Part shown: piece after piece, positions 23,016-31,171 of the stretch
Layout: each line of letters opens with the position of its first letter
How positions within the stretch are numbered: position 1 is the first letter of the stretch
Translations under genes and position numbers: made by a program
The notes under the pieces: generated by a model
What the model was told of the DNA's origin: nothing
Seen by the model: only the letters and a program-made list of their open reading frames with translations
The model's database searches: none
From: Candidatus Sericytochromatia bacterium
GTDB lineage: Bacteria > Cyanobacteriota > Sericytochromatia > UBA7694
Assembly (NCBI GenBank): GCA_018780035.1
Contig: JADMKE010000007.1
Location: 96,694-160,693, forward strand
Length of the DNA stretch: 64,000 nt
Direction: 5' to 3'

Positions 23016-23325
23016 CCGAAGGTGATGCGTAGAAAGTGCTTACGCAAAGCTAGCAGGTATTTTCTCTCAATCAAAGCAACAAGCCCGAAGGTGATGCGTA
23101 GAAAGTGCTTACGCAAAGCCAGTAGGTTTTCCCATTCAATCAAAGCGACACGCCAGCAAAGCTGAGGCTTAGAAGGCACTTGCCTGAGGCGTTGGCGACA
23201 CAGGAGCCTTACAACTGGGGACAGCAATGCTACGGTTCAAGGCAGCCGCAGGCGAGCCAGTAGGTTTTCCCACTCAATCAAAGCGATACACCAGCAAAGC
23301 TGAGGCTTAGAAAGTGCTTGCCTCA
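23016..23325. repeat. Intergenic array of imperfect direct repeats
   Basis: Two near-identical units start at 23016 and 23085 (period 69). Each runs CCGAAGGTGATGCGTAGAAA, GTGCTTACGCAAAGC, (T/C)AG(C/T)AGGT...CAATCAAAGC. Diverged, rearranged copies follow. AGCCAGTAGGTTTTCCCA(T/C)T-CAATCAAAGCGA-ACA recurs at about 23118 and 23255, and CCAGCAAAGCTGAGGCTTAGAA at about 23153 and 23291. The array fills the gap between pcrA and the convergent YkgJ-family gene. The 69-base period is a multiple of three, so the minus strand stays open, but I do not think it is a gene. Confidence 0.85.
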
Positions 23326-23919
23326 AGAAATCAAGGGCTGGGGGGCTTGCGCCTTATCAGACAAACCATCCAAGGTCAGTACAAATTCGAGAAAGGCCTG
23401 CAGGTTTTGGCGTGCAGGTTTGCGGTCCACCATTCGGTTCCAGCGCTCGACCACTTCATGGTATCGATAAAATTCCTGATCAGAGGTGCTTAAATGCAGT
23501 TTTGCGGCCTGTAAATCGGCTTTCTGAACCGGATCTTTATCACAGAAATCCTGATACAAAAAATCAATATCGGGCATGATCCGCAAAAGACCGTTGCGGG
23601 TCTGATCAAATGGAAAAGTGCGACAGGCGCGGGGCCGGGCAGGATAATTGGTACAAGCGCCCTGATCCCCCAAAAAAACACAGGCATCGTCACTCTCTCT
23701 GCGCTGTAAAAAGAGAATATAATAATCGCCGTTTAACAAAACCGCTTCGGGATGCATGGGGTGTGAGCGGTGCAAGCGTGCATAATCATGGGGAGATAAT
23801 TGGGGATGGGCCTGGGCCAATTGCAAAAGGTCGAGATGGGAAAGTGGTACATCCATTTCACGGCAGCATTCCCCACACTGATTACAAGAGAAATGCAGAC
23901 GTGATTGAAAAAAGAACAT
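23323..23919 (-). CDS. YkgJ-family cysteine cluster protein
   Basis: A 198-residue protein. The N-terminal motif CNQCGECC (residues 12-19) and a second cluster, CVFLGDQGACTNYPARPRAC (about 75-94), define the zinc/iron-chelating YkgJ family (PF03692). Biochemical role is unknown; the family is thought to bind an Fe-S or Zn centre. It lies 12 bases downstream of the response-regulator kinase gene on the same strand, so it may be the last gene of that operon. Confidence 0.8.
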   Translation of the reverse strand: MFFFQSRLHFSCNQCGECCREMDVPLSHLDLLQLAQAHPQLSPHDYARLHRSHPMHPEAVLLNGDYYILFLQRRESDDACVFLGDQGACTNYPARPRACRTFPFDQTRNGLLRIMPDIDFLYQDFCDKDPVQKADLQAAKLHLSTSDQEFYRYHEVVERWNRMVDRKPARQNLQAFLEFVLTLDGLSDKAQAPQPLIS

Positions 23920-23931
23920 AGGCGATAGGGA

Positions 23932-25062
23932 TTAGCTTTCGTACAAGGGTAAATCCACCACAAAGGTGGTTTCCTGGCCGGGTTCAGAGAGCAACTGAAT
24001 GTCGCCATGATGCAAATCTATGATTTGTTTGACAATCGCCAGCCCAACTCCCGTTGAGCTTTCCCCGGCAGTGGGCTGAGCTGAAAGGCGCTGAAAATAG
24101 CCATAGATATGTGCTTTGTCCTGTTCAGTAAAACCAGGCCCCTGATCTTTGACCAAAAGCCGAGCTTGCTGACCTACTTGTGTCACAATCAACGCAATCA
24201 CCGTGGCAGGGGGAGCGTATTTGATCGCATTGCTGATTAAATTATCCAAAACCTGCTTCAAACGGCTGAAGTCTCCCAAAACCAATAAAGGCGGCCCATC
24301 GGCAATCGTGACTTGGATTTGCTGTTGCTTAGCCTGGGCCTGTGGCAGAAACTGACTGGCCGACTGCTGAACCAGCAAGGCCATCGGCACCCGGCTCAAG
24401 TGCAATTCGATACGCCCCATTTCCAGGGCCGCAGTATCTAAAAGTTCGGTGACCAATTCAAACATCCGTGTCGAGGCTTTTTGCAGGGTTTCAACAATTT
24501 CTGAAAGTTCGGTATTTTTTGTAATCGCTGGCTCTTGAGACAAGATCGAGGAAAACCCCATGACCACTCCCAAGGGATTTTTTAAATCGTGGGAAGCAAT
24601 ACTGAGAAAGCGATTTTTCATATCAATCGCCTCTTGCAATTCTTGATTGCGTTTGTGCAGGGCATCGCGCGAATATTTAAGCTGCAAATGGGTTTGTACC
24701 CGAGCCAAGAGTTCTGAAGAATTAAACGGCTTGGTAACATAATCGGCTGCACCGGCACGGAAGCCTGCAATCACACTCTCTTCATCGGTTTTGGCAGTTA
24801 AAAAGATAATCGGAATATCGCGGGTTTTGGGATTTTGCTTGAGGTTGTAAGCCACTTCAATCCCATCCATGCCTGGCATCATAAAATCGAGCAGAATCAG
24901 ATCAAAGGCCGTTTCTTGTACCTGGGCCAAGGCATCTTGACCGCTGGTGGCAAACGAGAGTTCGTAATCCTGATCCGCAAGCAAAGAAGCCACCAATTGA
25001 ATATTGGCTGGCACATCATCCACAATTAAGATATTGGCATAAAAAGGGGGTTCAGAAGTCAT
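23932..25062 (-). CDS. Response regulator-histidine kinase hybrid (REC-HisKA-HATPase)
   Basis: 376 residues. A receiver domain (1-125) has the phospho-acceptor in LILLDFMMPGMDG. It is followed by a short coil, a HisKA domain with SIASHDLKNPLG, and a HATPase with the N box LISNAIKYAP, the G1 box DQGPGF and the G2 box STGVGLAIV. There are no membrane segments, so it is cytosolic. The receiver precedes the kinase, so a partner kinase could tune its activity. The start overlaps the stop of the upstream hybrid kinase by 4 bp (25059-25062), which points to that kinase as the partner. Confidence 0.9.
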   Translation of the reverse strand: MTSEPPFYANILIVDDVPANIQLVASLLADQDYELSFATSGQDALAQVQETAFDLILLDFMMPGMDGIEVAYNLKQNPKTRDIPIIFLTAKTDEESVIAGFRAGAADYVTKPFNSSELLARVQTHLQLKYSRDALHKRNQELQEAIDMKNRFLSIASHDLKNPLGVVMGFSSILSQEPAITKNTELSEIVETLQKASTRMFELVTELLDTAALEMGRIELHLSRVPMALLVQQSASQFLPQAQAKQQQIQVTIADGPPLLVLGDFSRLKQVLDNLISNAIKYAPPATVIALIVTQVGQQARLLVKDQGPGFTEQDKAHIYGYFQRLSAQPTAGESSTGVGLAIVKQIIDLHHGDIQLLSEPGQETTFVVDLPLYES

Positions 25063-28000
25063 AAAGAAGAGGTACTTTCCGAGAGTAAATAGGGAGACAA
25101 TTGTGTTTCCAACTGCTCCAGTATACGGTTAACTTCGGCAATATCAAAGCGCTTGACGGCATTTTGCAAGTTCAGTCCCAATTCGACCAAGCGCTCAAGT
25201 CCCAATTCTTCGCCTTGTCCTTGTAAGGCAGTCGCCAATTCTCCAATTTTGCGAAAATTTTTATTACGCAAAGTGCTTTCATGCAAGAGCTTAAGGGTCT
25301 TTAGCCAAATACCTGTAAAGGCAATCATTTGACTCTCCGAGACAGATGTCGCGTGGTTTAATGTCTGGGTTTCAACCGCTGCTGTCAAAAGTTGGAAGGG
25401 AATGTAATTACACAGTGTCATCACGATTTGACGCAAAGTAGCAGGTTTATGTAAATAGGCGTTAAACCCAGCCCGAATCACGGCCTGGTAATCCTGTGCC
25501 AAGACAGAAGCGGTTAATGCAACCACAGGAATTTTGGCCAAGTGTTGATCCTCGCGAATATGGCGAATCGCTTCATAGCCATCCATGATAGGCATACGAA
25601 TATCCATAAAAACCAAATCAGGCGGGTATTTTCTAATCAGCTCCAAAGCTTTTTGGCCATTTTCGGCATTTAAAATTTCCAGGTTGTATCTTTTCAACAT
25701 TTCTTGAATCAAATTGCGGTTGCTGTCAATATCGTCGACAATCAAGACCCGGCTGCCCTGAAAAAATACCTGCTCAGGCAAAAACTCGGCATCGCTTGCG
25801 AGGGCAATATGGGCACCAGCCAAAACAGGTACTTGCTTGAGCAAAACTTGAAAGCGGCTTCCCTGGCTGGGTATGCTTTCCAAGCCAATATTACCATTCA
25901 TCATTTCAACCAAGCGGCGGGTAATGGCCAGGCCCAAACCTGTTCCGCCATAACGTTTGGTGGTCTGACCGTCCTGCTGACGAAAGGCCTCAAACACGGT
26001 TTCTTGTGCATCGGGTTCGATGCCTATCCCGGAATCCTCAATCGTCAAAACCAAGTTGATCAGATTGGGATCATCACACCCACCGGTTTCGGCTTTGGCC
26101 CTGAGCGCGACATAACCCTGATGGGTAAATTTGATCGCATTGCCCACCAAATTGAGCAAGACCTGCCTTAAGCGAATCTCGTCCAAAAGCAGATGGACAG
26201 GCAAACCAGAATCCACTTCCAAGATAAATTTGAGCTGTTTTTCATCCATTTTTTGGGCAAAGATCTGTTCAATTTCCCGCAGGAGTGTATTCAAATTGAC
26301 CGATTCAGGTACAATTTCCAATTTGCCTGCTTCAATTTTCGAAAGATCCAAGAGATCATTGATCAGGGTTAAAAGTGCTTTGCCACCGGCCTTTATCGAC
26401 GCGAGGTAATTGCGTTGCTGAAGGTTCTCAACCTGGCTTTCTAAGAGTTCGGAAAAACCGATAACAGCATTAAGTGGGGTTCGAATTTCGTGACTCATAT
26501 TGGCCAAAAACTCGGATTTGGCGCGATTGGCCCGCTCGGCTTCTTCTTTGGCTGCCCGCAATGCTTCTTCGGCCTGTTTGCGCTGGGTAATATCTTCAAT
26601 TTGGGCAATAAAAAACAAGGGGTTGTTCTGCTCTCCCCAGACCAAGGAGACACTCAACAAAACCCAGACAATATGGCCCTCTTTATGGAAGTAGCGTTTT
26701 TCCATTTGATAACTCGAACGCTGGTTGTCCATCAAAGATTGAACATAGGCCTCATCGGCTTCAACATCTTCTGAATGGGTAATATCTTGAAAGGACAATT
26801 GCAGCAATTCATGCTCGCTATAACCCAAAAGCTCACACAGAGATTCATTGACCCGCAAAAAATAGCCGTTGGGCAAAACCAGGGCCATACCAATCGCGGC
26901 ATTTTCAAAGGCGCTGCTAAACTGAGCCTGATTTTGGCGCAATTGCTCTTCGGTCTGTTTGCGCTCGGTGATGTCGGTTGAAACCCCCAAAATACCAATT
27001 TGTCCCGAAGGGGTTTCAATGGGGGTTTTGATCGTATCAAACCAGATGTCTTTGTTTGCCAGTGTGAGTTTTTCTTCGAGTTGCACCGACGTGCGAGAGT
27101 TGAGCACCTGTTGATCGATCGCATTAAAGGTGTGTGCATCGCTGAATGGCTCCAATTGCTCTTCTAATTCAGTCACCGAGCGATTAAAAAAATGGGCGGT
27201 GGCTTCATTGACCATCAAAAAGCGACCCACCCCATCATTGACAAAGACCAAATGGGGAATGGTATCAATGACGCGGCGAATGAATTGTTTTTGGCGCTCC
27301 AACTCGATTTCAATTTGTTTTCTTTCGGTAATATTTAACATTGCGCCAGTCCAGCAAATAAAGCCATTGTCCAAAATTTGCGGCAAAGCGCGCCCGCGCA
27401 CCCACACGGCAGTTCCGTTATCGTGGCGCAAAATACGTCCCTCCCATCCCCAGGGTCTGAGCGTTTCTGCGGAATCTTTTAAAGCCGCTTGATAAGCGGG
27501 TAAATCATCGGGATGGATACGCAAAGGAGAGTGTTCGGAACGCATCACAACCGGGGCTGAAATGCCAAACATATCCGCCACCCCTTCGCTGATAAAGGGA
27601 AAAAACTCCCGCCCCGTGGCCGTATCTTGGGTAAGTTGATAGAGAATCCCAGGGACGTTGGCAGCAATATCTTCAAACAGGCGCTCTTTTTCCAATAGTT
27701 TGGCTTCAGCCACCCGGCGGGCGGCCATGCTCTCAGCAACCCATTCCAAGGCCTTGCGCGCAGTTAAATCGTGAATAATACAGACAATTTCTTCGGGGAC
27801 CGAGGGCAAGACCACCAAGGTGATCTCAGTCGGCAAAAAATCCCCCGAGCGCTTTTGGAACAGCCACTCAAAACGATGTGTCCCCTCTTTTCGGGCCATT
27901 TCAACATGGGCCAGAAAGCCCAAGGTGGAGGACTGTCCATTGGGTTGGGTGGCCGGCGAAAAAACAGCCAAATGACGGCAACTCATTAATTCCTGCTGAT

Positions 28001-28445
28001 CTTCACAGCCCAAAAGATTGACCGCAGCATCGTTGCTGTTGCGAATCCCATAACCATCGAGAATCAAAACGGCATCGGTGCTATGGGCAAAGAGATTTTG
28101 AAACTTGCTTTCAGCCAAACGCTGGGCTGTTGTATCGACAATCAACAGAAAAAAAGCACTGTCTCTGTCTGGCCCTGTTTGCTCTTGATTGGCCAAGAGA
28201 TAGACGTCAAAGATGCGATAATCGGGGGCCGTTTGAATACTTTGAAAATACTCAAAGCCCGAAGGAGCAAGCAATAAATCCCCAAGTTGGGGAAAGAGTT
28301 CCACAGCATTCAAGCCTGCTAGATCATGGCGCCCGGCCACCAAGACATGCCCTTCTACCCCTTGAATATTGCCGCTGGCAGACAGACTGAGCAAGAGAAA
28401 GGGCAGACGCGAAGAAATCAGTTGCAACACTTGACGCGAAAGCAT
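25059..28445 (-). CDS. Multi-PAS hybrid sensor histidine kinase
   Basis: 1128 residues with at least four PAS-type sensor modules (about 130-230, 255-375, 385-505 and 510-630). HisKA follows with FLANMSHEIRTPLNAVIGFSE, then HATPase with LVGNAIKFTH, DSGIGIEP and GTGLGLAIT. A receiver has VLIVDDIDSNRNL and the acceptor in FMDIRMPIMDGYE. The last 110 residues are helical and Hpt-like in position but I see no phospho-acceptor His, so this tail may be a degenerate Hpt. No signal peptide or membrane helix: a cytosolic sensor. The PAS ligand is unknown. Confidence 0.9.
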   Translation of the reverse strand: MLSRQVLQLISSRLPFLLLSLSASGNIQGVEGHVLVAGRHDLAGLNAVELFPQLGDLLLAPSGFEYFQSIQTAPDYRIFDVYLLANQEQTGPDRDSAFFLLIVDTTAQRLAESKFQNLFAHSTDAVLILDGYGIRNSNDAAVNLLGCEDQQELMSCRHLAVFSPATQPNGQSSTLGFLAHVEMARKEGTHRFEWLFQKRSGDFLPTEITLVVLPSVPEEIVCIIHDLTARKALEWVAESMAARRVAEAKLLEKERLFEDIAANVPGILYQLTQDTATGREFFPFISEGVADMFGISAPVVMRSEHSPLRIHPDDLPAYQAALKDSAETLRPWGWEGRILRHDNGTAVWVRGRALPQILDNGFICWTGAMLNITERKQIEIELERQKQFIRRVIDTIPHLVFVNDGVGRFLMVNEATAHFFNRSVTELEEQLEPFSDAHTFNAIDQQVLNSRTSVQLEEKLTLANKDIWFDTIKTPIETPSGQIGILGVSTDITERKQTEEQLRQNQAQFSSAFENAAIGMALVLPNGYFLRVNESLCELLGYSEHELLQLSFQDITHSEDVEADEAYVQSLMDNQRSSYQMEKRYFHKEGHIVWVLLSVSLVWGEQNNPLFFIAQIEDITQRKQAEEALRAAKEEAERANRAKSEFLANMSHEIRTPLNAVIGFSELLESQVENLQQRNYLASIKAGGKALLTLINDLLDLSKIEAGKLEIVPESVNLNTLLREIEQIFAQKMDEKQLKFILEVDSGLPVHLLLDEIRLRQVLLNLVGNAIKFTHQGYVALRAKAETGGCDDPNLINLVLTIEDSGIGIEPDAQETVFEAFRQQDGQTTKRYGGTGLGLAITRRLVEMMNGNIGLESIPSQGSRFQVLLKQVPVLAGAHIALASDAEFLPEQVFFQGSRVLIVDDIDSNRNLIQEMLKRYNLEILNAENGQKALELIRKYPPDLVFMDIRMPIMDGYEAIRHIREDQHLAKIPVVALTASVLAQDYQAVIRAGFNAYLHKPATLRQIVMTLCNYIPFQLLTAAVETQTLNHATSVSESQMIAFTGIWLKTLKLLHESTLRNKNFRKIGELATALQGQGEELGLERLVELGLNLQNAVKRFDIAEVNRILEQLETQLSPYLLSESTSSL

Positions 28446-28551
28446 GGTGGTTCAGAAATCTCTATTCTGAGAAATAGACTCTCTAAGATCTTACCTGAAA
28501 AACACCTGAGAGGGGTAAGCCCAATGCAAGAATTTATCCTGGGCAATCCCC

Positions 28552-28580
28552 TTGAATCCCAACTCAGGGTAAGTTAAAAT
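28552..28580 (+). promoter_or_regulatory. Promoter of the tRNA-Ser/tRNA-Arg unit
   Basis: TTGAAT (28552-28557), 17 bases, TAAAAT (28575-28580). The first tRNA begins 32 bases after the -10 box. It is divergent from the hybrid kinase gene. Confidence 0.65.
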
Positions 28581-28611
28581 AGCAAAGCATTGGTAAATCG
28601 CACCTCCCCCT

Positions 28612-28702
28612 GGAGGGATGGCCGAGAGGCTGAAGGCAACGCTTTGCTAAAGCGTCGTACCCCTTTAACCGGGTACCGTGGGTTCGAATCCCACTCCCTC
28701 CG
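28612..28702 (+). tRNA. tRNA-Ser (GCU anticodon)
   Basis: A 91-base cloverleaf: acceptor GGAGGGA/TCCCTCC with G73, anticodon loop TTGCTAA on an ACGCT/AGCGT stem, the long variable arm of serine tRNAs, and a T-arm GGGTTCGAATCCC. It reads AGC/AGU. CCA is not encoded. Confidence 0.95.
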
Positions 28703-28705
28703 TAC

Positions 28706-28778
28706 GCGCTCGTAGCTCAGTGGATAGAGCAACTGACTACGAATCAGTAGGTCGCAGGTTCAAATCCTGCCGAGCGCG
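28706..28778 (+). tRNA. tRNA-Arg (ACG anticodon)
   Basis: 73 bases, three bases after tRNA-Ser. Acceptor GCGCTCG/CGAGCGC with G73; anticodon loop CTACGAA; T-loop GGTTCAAATCC. The wobble A would normally be deaminated to inosine by TadA to read CGN codons. Confidence 0.95.
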
Positions 28779-28801
28779 CCTTTTCTGCTTTTACCCCTGT
28801 T

Positions 28802-28841
28802 TTAAGGCCCTGTATCTCGTTGATACAGGGCCTTAAGTTTT
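28802..28841 (+). terminator. Terminator of the tRNA unit
   Basis: TTAAGGCCCTGTATC (28802-28816) pairs perfectly with 28822-28836 around TCGTT, followed by GTTTT. A 15 bp stem. The opposite strand has no T-run, so it serves the tRNA transcript. Confidence 0.8.
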
Positions 28842-28874
28842 GAGATAGATAACGGTCCACCAGGAGAAAGGCCT

Positions 28875-29873
28875 CTAAGCTGCGATTAATGCCGCTTCCA
28901 TTACCTGTTGGGTGGCTGCAATCACTTGACGCACCGTTTGTTTGAGGGGCAAATTGATCCGGGCGCCACAGGCAAAACGATGTCCACCGCCCCCAAATTG
29001 ACGGGCAATTAAATTGACATCGACATGGCATTTGGAGCGCCAACTCACCTTAACATAACCCTGATTGGTTTCTTTAAACAAGAGAATAACCTCAGCCGTG
29101 GCCACCGTCAGCAAATCTGAAATCAAATAATCACATTCCGTCTCTTCGACCCCGTGGCGCGTCAACATCTCTTCGGTAATAACAGCCCAAACCAAGGTAT
29201 CATCAAGGGTCGAATGGATCTTAGAAAAGGCCTCCCCCATCAGACGCATCAAATTGATCGGTTTTTGTTGGTTGAGCATTTGATTGACATAAGTCGGATC
29301 TGCTCCCGACCGGATCAAGTCTGCAGCCTGGTGCAGGGTCTCTGGGAGGGTCGTGGGCGTGGTCAAATTGCGGGTATCAAAAACCAAGGCAGAATAGAGG
29401 ACTGTGGCAATGGTTTTATCCATCGGACAGCGCAGGTCTTTTAAAACCCGAAAGACAATGTCTGCTGTGGCGGGAGAGTATTGATCGACAAAGGCATATT
29501 TGGTAAAAGAAACGGGACCAAGATGGTGATCCAGGTCGAGCCAAGGATTGACCAATTTAACTGCAGGATGCAATTGTTTGGGGGTGCCGAGATCGACAAA
29601 AATCATTTTAAGGTTCATGTCCAAAGGCTGCTCTAACTGCACATCGGCATGTTGCAGCAGGTAGTCCATATAGGGAGGGGTGGCTTCGGGCAAATAAATT
29701 TGCACCTGTTTGCCCAGTTTGCGCAGACCCAAGTACAGACCCACAGCTGAGCCAATGGAATCGGGATCGGGGTGAATATGGGGACAGATTAAGTAGTTGT
29801 CATTTTCTTTGAGTAATTTGGCAACTTCACGGGTCTGGGAGAGCAGGATATGTTCACTGGGAGCGCTGAACAT
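28875..29873 (-). CDS. nrnA: DHH/DHHA1 phosphoesterase, NrnA-like (nanoRNase/pAp phosphatase)
   Basis: 332 residues, normal for NrnA. Motif I is ICPHIHPDPDSIGSA, where the common PDGD is PDPD. The DHH motif is in LDLDHHLGP, and the DHHA1 domain ends in FGGGGHRFACGARI. NrnA degrades 2-5 nt RNA and dephosphorylates 3'-phosphoadenosine 5'-phosphate using Mn2+. The metal ligands His, Asp and Asp-His-His are all visible. The gene stands alone. A CysQ-like protein at 52386 may share the pAp substrate. Confidence 0.87.
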   Translation of the reverse strand: MFSAPSEHILLSQTREVAKLLKENDNYLICPHIHPDPDSIGSAVGLYLGLRKLGKQVQIYLPEATPPYMDYLLQHADVQLEQPLDMNLKMIFVDLGTPKQLHPAVKLVNPWLDLDHHLGPVSFTKYAFVDQYSPATADIVFRVLKDLRCPMDKTIATVLYSALVFDTRNLTTPTTLPETLHQAADLIRSGADPTYVNQMLNQQKPINLMRLMGEAFSKIHSTLDDTLVWAVITEEMLTRHGVEETECDYLISDLLTVATAEVILLFKETNQGYVKVSWRSKCHVDVNLIARQFGGGGHRFACGARINLPLKQTVRQVIAATQQVMEAALIAA

Positions 29874-30081
29874 CCGTATTCCTTTTGTTTTTACTTATTT
29901 TTAGATCAATTTTTGATCAGTTTTATCATAGCACAAGGGCATCTGAGACTTGCTTTTATTGATTTTTGTTAAGCATTTGATTGAGAAAACGAAAGTAAAT
30001 ACTATTATTTTTACTGGTAATCTGACCCAGTATTAATTAAAATATAACTATCAATGTATTCCTCTAAGGAGGCATCACGTC

Positions 30082-30453
30082 ATGTTGAATAAAGTCGCTC
30101 TCTTATTTGTTTTCGGCTCGGTTTTGCTGGCAGGCCCAGCCCTGGCTCAGGAAAAAACGACCTGCGGCAGCCAGCCCCATTGGGGATTTCCTGCTCACAA
30201 AATCGCCAGGCCCCAGGCCTTAAATATCCCCTGTGTTTCAGGCCAAACGGGCCCCACAGAACAGGTCGACCTGGTGCAAAGTGAAGCCATTTCAGTCGAG
30301 CAACGCGCGCTGGATTTCTTCTTGCCCAGCAGCCTTGCCGGTATGCCCCAACACAAGGTGGCCCGCCTGCAATCTTCTTTGGCACAAATTCGCAAACTGG
30401 AATCAGGCCAAGCCTATTCTGGTATGCCCGCGCACAAACAAGCCATGCGCTAA
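30082..30453 (+). CDS. Small exported protein with three GxPxHKxA repeats
   Basis: 123 residues. A strong AAGGAGG ribosome site precedes the ATG. The signal peptide ends ALAQ (residue 23). The mature protein has the motif G-(F/M)-P-x-H-K-x-A three times: GFPAHKIA (about 35), GMPQHKVA (about 87) and GMPAHKQA (about 115). Two cysteines (CGSQ and IPCV) bracket the first region. I do not recognise a family. The His/Lys pairs could bind metal or an anionic ligand, but this is a guess. Confidence 0.6.
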   Translation: MLNKVALLFVFGSVLLAGPALAQEKTTCGSQPHWGFPAHKIARPQALNIPCVSGQTGPTEQVDLVQSEAISVEQRALDFFLPSSLAGMPQHKVARLQSSLAQIRKLESGQAYSGMPAHKQAMR

Positions 30454-30527
30454 GTCTCACTTGGGCTCCGGAGCGACCAGAAAGCACAGATCTGGATAGG
30501 CAGAGAATATGCTAAAATTAGCAGCAT

Positions 30528-31154
30528 ATGAACTTCCTCAAACCGCTCCTGAGCCTGATTTTGGCCCTGTGTCTGGGTTTCCACTTTTGTTTGCCCGTCG
30601 CAGCCCAATCTCAGCCTGCACTGATCTCTTTTCAGCAAAACTCAGACCCCGTCAGCAGCACCGAATTTGATTATTGGCTGGAAGCCAGTGTGGCCATGGC
30701 GGGAAGTGCTGCCGGGAATGGTGCCGCCTTCTTGAGCTTTTTGCTTTTGGATTTGGTGCCGCCAATCTATGGCATGACAACCAGCACCAAACCCAGCTGG
30801 GTCAATGCAGACAGCCCGTTTTTGGCTTTTTATCTTTTGTTACCGATTTTGGCTGCACCTCTGGCTCTGTATCTCTTTTACCCCCTCCCCGATGGGGTCA
30901 GCGCCGATCTTGCACAAACCCTTTTGACCAGTCTGGGAGCGGTTCTGCTGCATACCGCTTTGATGATTCCGGTTTTTCTGTTTATGAATCAAGCCAATTT
31001 CAGTCAGAATTTTTATTTGGCTGCTCCCATCGCCTTTTTCTCCGCCCTGGTATTGGAAGGCATGGCCACGGCTTGGATGTTTGATCATTCCCGCCGTCTG
31101 ACTCTACAGCAGGCCGATAATGGCCTTAAATTGGTGTATAGCCTGCCTTTTTAA
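30528..31154 (+). CDS. Membrane protein of unknown function
   Basis: 208 residues: a signal peptide or first membrane helix (to about 27), then hydrophobic segments near 50-78, 100-122, 132-152 and 160-185, with a short polar C-terminus. No conserved motif is recognised. It lies 75 bases after the small repeat protein and converges on the DUF4127 gene with a 17-base gap. Confidence 0.6.
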   Translation: MNFLKPLLSLILALCLGFHFCLPVAAQSQPALISFQQNSDPVSSTEFDYWLEASVAMAGSAAGNGAAFLSFLLLDLVPPIYGMTTSTKPSWVNADSPFLAFYLLLPILAAPLALYLFYPLPDGVSADLAQTLLTSLGAVLLHTALMIPVFLFMNQANFSQNFYLAAPIAFFSALVLEGMATAWMFDHSRRLTLQQADNGLKLVYSLPF

Positions 31155-31171
31155 GCAGGTTAGCTTGTAGC

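Noticed and set aside
22997..23227. Open minus-strand frame with a 23-residue repeat (LLALRKHFLRITFG) over the repeat array
   Set aside because: It arises from the 69-base DNA period and has no ribosome site; the repeats run on outside it with changes that break any frame.
23016..23325. CRISPR array
   Set aside because: Repeats are long, imperfect and not separated by unique spacers of constant length; no cas genes nearby.
29904..29918. GATCAA-TTT-TTGATC palindrome as an operator
   Set aside because: Six-base arms in AT-rich DNA are expected by chance, and no nearby regulator explains it.
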